From Candidatus Poribacteria bacterium (lineage in GTDB: Bacteria > Poribacteria > DTPJ01 > WJIO01), in the NCBI GenBank assembly GCA_014730235.1, contig WJIO01000326.1, positions 1-45,455 on the forward strand: a stretch of DNA of 45,455 nucleotides. Reading direction: 5' to 3'. The position numbers and the translations under genes were made by a program. Positions 41,086 through 45,455 of this stretch are shown in pieces. Within the stretch, counting starts at the first letter, position 1. Each line of letters opens with the position of its first letter. The notes below the pieces were generated by a model. The model searched no databases. It had not been told where the DNA came from and saw only the letters and a list, made by a program, of their open reading frames with translations.

Positions 41086-43359
41086 ATGCTAAATTCAACT
41101 TTATATTTAAGCACCAACTATTTTCTTATCGCCCTCAATTCTGCGGGATGTATAACAAGTATTTACGATAACACCCGGCAGGTTGAATATTTCTTTCCTG
41201 AGCAAAACGTCTATTTACTCCGAATAGGTATTAATGGAGAAATACAAAATCCTTCATCAGTAAGTTATGTTACAGATAAAAAAATCTTGGAAGTTACATT
41301 TGGTTCTTCCGGGTCTGCTTATATACAGGTTGGCGAAAAGCCTTCCCATATAACATTTGAGCTTAAATCTGCTAATGTAGATGGTGCTGATGTGGTAATG
41401 TGGGGGCCGTATCCGGTTATCATAACAAATACCATAGGCGAGACTGTAGGCGTAGTGAGGAACGATGATTTTGCCTTTGGCATACAAGCTCTTAATATAC
41501 AAACAACCGGCGGTAGACCCGGAGAATATCCGGAACTTGGGCTGGGTAGTGATAATAACGCCGCTGCAGAAACAGAATTCGGCAGCATTGTCCAGGCCTA
41601 CTCAAGAGAAAGGGATGGTGGATTAACAGGATCAAAAATAGGCCTATTCGGATGTCCTGCTGATAAAGCCCTGGAAATCATAGAACGGATAGAAATATCC
41701 GAAGGGCTTCCACATCCTATACTGGATGGCGAATGGGGTAAGACTTCCCAAACTGCCAGATTATCATACATGATTACAGGTTTTGGTGAAAGCAACGTGG
41801 ATGAGGTTCTGAAATATGTAGAGAAAGCCGGATTTAAGTATGTGTACCATCCGGGTCCGTTTCAGAACTGGGGGCATTTCCAGCTTTCTCCGGGCGATTT
41901 TCCCGAAGGTGATGAAAGCCTTAAACGCTGTGCTCAAAAAGCTGAAGTCAAGGGAATACGTGTTGGTGTCCACACTCTCAGCAACTTTATAACCACAAAT
42001 GACCCCTATGTTTCACCTGTTCCAGATTCAAGGCTTATGAAAAGCGGTTCAACTATTATCAAAAAGGATATAGATGAAAATACCAGAGATATCCATATTG
42101 CCGATCCTGAACCTTTCAGGGATCAGGGAACTCTGTCAGCCGCTGTTATAGATAGAGAAATTATCCAGTACCGTTCTATTTCTGATTCAGAACCCTATAT
42201 ACTGTCAGGTTGTAAGCGCGGGGCTTTTGGAACAAAAGCTATTCAGCATGGTAAAAATTCCAGCATCGGTAAACTGATCGATCATCCATACCGGGTGTTT
42301 TTCCCCGATCTGGAGATGCAGGATGAGATGGCAGATCGCCTTGTGGAATTATTTAATAAAACAGGCTTGAGGCAAATCTCCTTTGATGGTCTGGAAGGTT
42401 GCGAAAGAACGGGTCACGGTGTATATGCCCATAACCGATTCGTCCAGAGGTGTTTTGATAGCTGGAATATGGAGGTAATCAACGATGCCAGCCGATTGCT
42501 TCATTACCTGTGGCATATTCACACTAGGATGAACTGGGGAGAACCCTGGGGTAAGGCCACCCGGGAGGGTATGCCGGAATACAGGTTTAAGAATCAGGAT
42601 TATTTCAATCGCAACCTATTCCCCCGAATGCTGGGTTGGTTTCAACTAAGGTTGGCTTCCGGTGATGTTGAAGCAACATGCCTGAGCGATATAGAATGGG
42701 TGCTTTCAAAAGGCGCAGGTTTCGATGCGGGGTTTGCCCTATCCACAGGCCTCTCTGACCTTAAAATCAACGGTCAGGCTGAGGATATACTGAATGCTAT
42801 TAAAATATGGGAAGAAGCGAGGCTAATGAATGTTTTTTCTGAGGAACAGAAAAAGCGATTAAAAGACCCGGAAGGTGAATTTCATCTGGAAAAAATAGAG
42901 AATGAAGGCTGGAATCTCTATCCAGTAGCTTATTCAGAGACATTTGTATACACAAACCAGGAAAAACAACCCGGAGAACCTGTTGATGTGGAATGGAGAT
43001 TTGAGAATCCCTTTCACGAACAGCCATTCCAATTTATTTTACGGGTAATACCCGATGCTGGCGTTTCACCTCAGGATGTATTTGTAAGCCCATGCTTTGA
43101 GATAGGTTTTCAACAGGTTAAATTTCCAGTCCATATACCACCTAATCACTACCTTATATGTGATGGAGATAAACAGGTATTGGTAATGGATGCTAACTGG
43201 AATATAGTAAAGAATATTACTATTACACAGGATTTACCAGAAATTATGAAAGGTCAGGAGAATGTTCGATTTAGTTGTGATCCAGTATCAAAGCATTCTG
43301 TGGAAATAAAGTTCAGAACCATGGGAAAACCTGAATTCATATGCCTTGATAGTTATTAG
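41086..43359 (+). CDS. Putative carbohydrate-active enzyme, unassigned family
   Basis: 757 residues without a signal peptide. The first ~210 residues look like a beta-sandwich (LNSAGCITSIYDNTRQVEYF). A TIM-barrel-like centre follows from about 225 (SYMITGFGESNVDEVLKYVE, FKYVYHPGPFQNWGHF, IRVGVHTLSNFIT, LRQISFDGLEGCERTGHG). The C-terminus is another beta domain (GEPVDVEWRFENPFHEQPF). The order of beta-sandwich, barrel and beta domain resembles GH36-like or related hydrolases, with D in ISFDGLEG as a candidate catalytic residue; I cannot assign a family. Last gene of the run, 23 bases after the oxidoreductase gene, with a weak hairpin just past the stop (43369-43390). Confidence 0.4.
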   Translation: MLNSTLYLSTNYFLIALNSAGCITSIYDNTRQVEYFFPEQNVYLLRIGINGEIQNPSSVSYVTDKKILEVTFGSSGSAYIQVGEKPSHITFELKSANVDGADVVMWGPYPVIITNTIGETVGVVRNDDFAFGIQALNIQTTGGRPGEYPELGLGSDNNAAAETEFGSIVQAYSRERDGGLTGSKIGLFGCPADKALEIIERIEISEGLPHPILDGEWGKTSQTARLSYMITGFGESNVDEVLKYVEKAGFKYVYHPGPFQNWGHFQLSPGDFPEGDESLKRCAQKAEVKGIRVGVHTLSNFITTNDPYVSPVPDSRLMKSGSTIIKKDIDENTRDIHIADPEPFRDQGTLSAAVIDREIIQYRSISDSEPYILSGCKRGAFGTKAIQHGKNSSIGKLIDHPYRVFFPDLEMQDEMADRLVELFNKTGLRQISFDGLEGCERTGHGVYAHNRFVQRCFDSWNMEVINDASRLLHYLWHIHTRMNWGEPWGKATREGMPEYRFKNQDYFNRNLFPRMLGWFQLRLASGDVEATCLSDIEWVLSKGAGFDAGFALSTGLSDLKINGQAEDILNAIKIWEEARLMNVFSEEQKKRLKDPEGEFHLEKIENEGWNLYPVAYSETFVYTNQEKQPGEPVDVEWRFENPFHEQPFQFILRVIPDAGVSPQDVFVSPCFEIGFQQVKFPVHIPPNHYLICDGDKQVLVMDANWNIVKNITITQDLPEIMKGQENVRFSCDPVSKHSVEIKFRTMGKPEFICLDSY

Positions 43360-43368
43360 GAATGCTAA

Positions 43369-43390
43369 AATTTCAATAAAAATTGAAATT
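43369..43390 (+). terminator. AT-rich hairpin after the last gene of the run
   Basis: AATTTCAAT-AAAA-ATTGAAATT, nine-base arms. No good U-tract follows, so it is a weak terminator candidate. Confidence 0.35.
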
Positions 43391-43426
43391 CTTGCTAGTA
43401 ATTGTGAAAAATCTTCAAAATGTACC

Positions 43427-43455
43427 TTGACACTGCTGGAGTTTGATGCTATACT
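43427..43455 (+). promoter_or_regulatory. rRNA promoter P1
   Basis: TTGACA (43427-43432), 17-base spacer, TATACT (43450-43455). Followed by TACTGTCGCTG, which is nearly repeated after P2. Confidence 0.88.
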
Positions 43456-43528
43456 TACTGTCGCTGTCGAAAAATAGCTTCTCAAACATCGTTTGGGGAT
43501 TGATTTGAGAGATTTATAAAAGACAGTA

Positions 43529-43540
43529 GTTCTTTGATAA
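43529..43540 (+). promoter_or_regulatory. boxA-like element 1
   Basis: GTTCTTTGATAA, identical to 43776-43787. It resembles the boxA antitermination signal of rRNA leaders. It lies on the P1 transcript only. Confidence 0.5.
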
Positions 43541-43558
43541 AAAATTGAAAAAAAACAC

Positions 43559-43587
43559 TTGACAGTAATTAGTCTTTAGGCTATACT
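43559..43587 (+). promoter_or_regulatory. rRNA promoter P2
   Basis: TTGACA (43559-43564), 17-base spacer, TATACT (43582-43587), followed by TACTGTCGTTG. Confidence 0.88.
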
Positions 43588-43671
43588 TACTGTCGTTGCC
43601 CAAAGAGATTAACCACTGATTATGAAAAGGTTAATGGGCAGTAAAAAATGCCAAATTTTGAAAAGATTCAC

Positions 43672-43700
43672 TTGACATGGAACTGATAATATGATATAAT
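43672..43700 (+). promoter_or_regulatory. rRNA promoter P3
   Basis: TTGACA (43672-43677), 17-base spacer, TATAAT (43695-43700): a perfect consensus promoter and the one nearest to 16S. Confidence 0.92.
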
Positions 43701-43775
43701 TAAAGTTACCAGTCAATTGAAAATAACTAAGAAAATTAAAGGCATTGAGTTAGATTCTTTGCCTGTTTTTTTCTT

Positions 43776-43787
43776 GTTCTTTGATAA
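43776..43787 (+). promoter_or_regulatory. boxA-like element 2
   Basis: GTTCTTTGATAA after a T-run in the common leader of all three promoters, about 150 bases before 16S. Likely binding site for the Nus antitermination complex. Confidence 0.55.
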
Positions 43788-43938
43788 CTGAATATTGCGT
43801 TGTCATGCAAATCGGATAATGTTTGAGCATGTATAATAACCTGGTTCTAACCCAGGGAGTGTATATGCACCATTACCTGTCAATTAAGACAATAACTGCA
43901 TTGAGATAAATCTCAAAAAGCAGTATAGATAAAAATAT

Positions 43939-45455
<1,517 letters not shown>

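Larger units (their letters stand above)
43360..43938 (+). other. 579-bp rRNA leader region
   Basis: No protein gene. It contains the weak hairpin after the upstream run, three tandem promoters, two boxA-like copies, and inverted segments pairing ACTGTC (after P1) with GACAGT (43522-43527). The last ~150 bases should include the 5' side of the 16S processing stem. Confidence 0.75.

Overview
The window looks like a chromosomal segment of an uncultured, diderm, fairly AT-rich bacterium. The best hint to its identity is the C-terminal motif NYPNPFNPDTWIPYQL in the subtilase at 3770-6091, a sorting/anchor-type tail I associate with Candidatus Poribacteria and relatives. The CehA/McbA-type hydrolase, Gfo/Idh/MocA oxidoreductase, xylose-isomerase-like sugar isomerase and GH106-like hydrolase fit such a lineage. 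A divergent 16S rRNA gene runs off the right end and would settle the affiliation. The placement is inference.

Layout. 1-9502 is mostly + strand: a deoxyhypusine-synthase-like protein, a small secreted ZU5-like protein (- strand), a CehA/McbA metallohydrolase, a secreted subtilase, OsmC, CobO, a lipoprotein, and a 20-residue-repeat protein fused to a two-helix pore domain. 9723-13112 holds a divergent pair, an AlaC-like aminotransferase (-) and a CheR-PAS protein (+). 13118-20013 is a - strand operon, ileS - methyltransferase - aroF - leuA. Its leader has a canonical promoter, an unlisted 51-codon reading frame with four consecutive Ile codons, a terminator and a competing antiterminator. 20337-23993 is a GNAT acetyltransferase plus a GH106-like hydrolase (-). 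24253-32846 is a giant surface protein followed by a PorV/PorQ-like outer-membrane protein (+). 32889-33125 is a compact transcription unit for a 30-residue membrane peptide. 33475-43359 is a tightly packed + strand run of nine genes: sugar isomerase, FlgM-like protein, LolA-like protein, two FtsX-type permeases, an ABC ATPase, a beta-barrel protein, a Gfo/Idh/MocA oxidoreductase and a carbohydrate-active-enzyme-like protein. 43427-45455 is an rRNA operon start with three tandem promoters and a nearly complete 16S gene.

How parts work together. Two secreted proteins carry C-terminal FlgD/Por-like tails, and a PorV/PorQ-like barrel is encoded next to one of them, so a type IX-like secretion or anchoring route is plausible. 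The LolA-like/ABC/beta-barrel block looks like an envelope export or lipoprotein-sorting module embedded between sugar-metabolism genes. The ileS operon joins Ile-tRNA charging with aromatic and leucine biosynthesis entry enzymes, which makes Ile/Leu-responsive attenuation sensible.

Mobile and repeat content. A roughly 120-bp MITE-like element (GGCTCTTCC ends, central hairpin) occurs four times, always between genes. Two copies have perfect 8-bp target duplications and a third has 7 of 8. I saw no CRISPR array, prophage, tRNA gene or complete insertion sequence.
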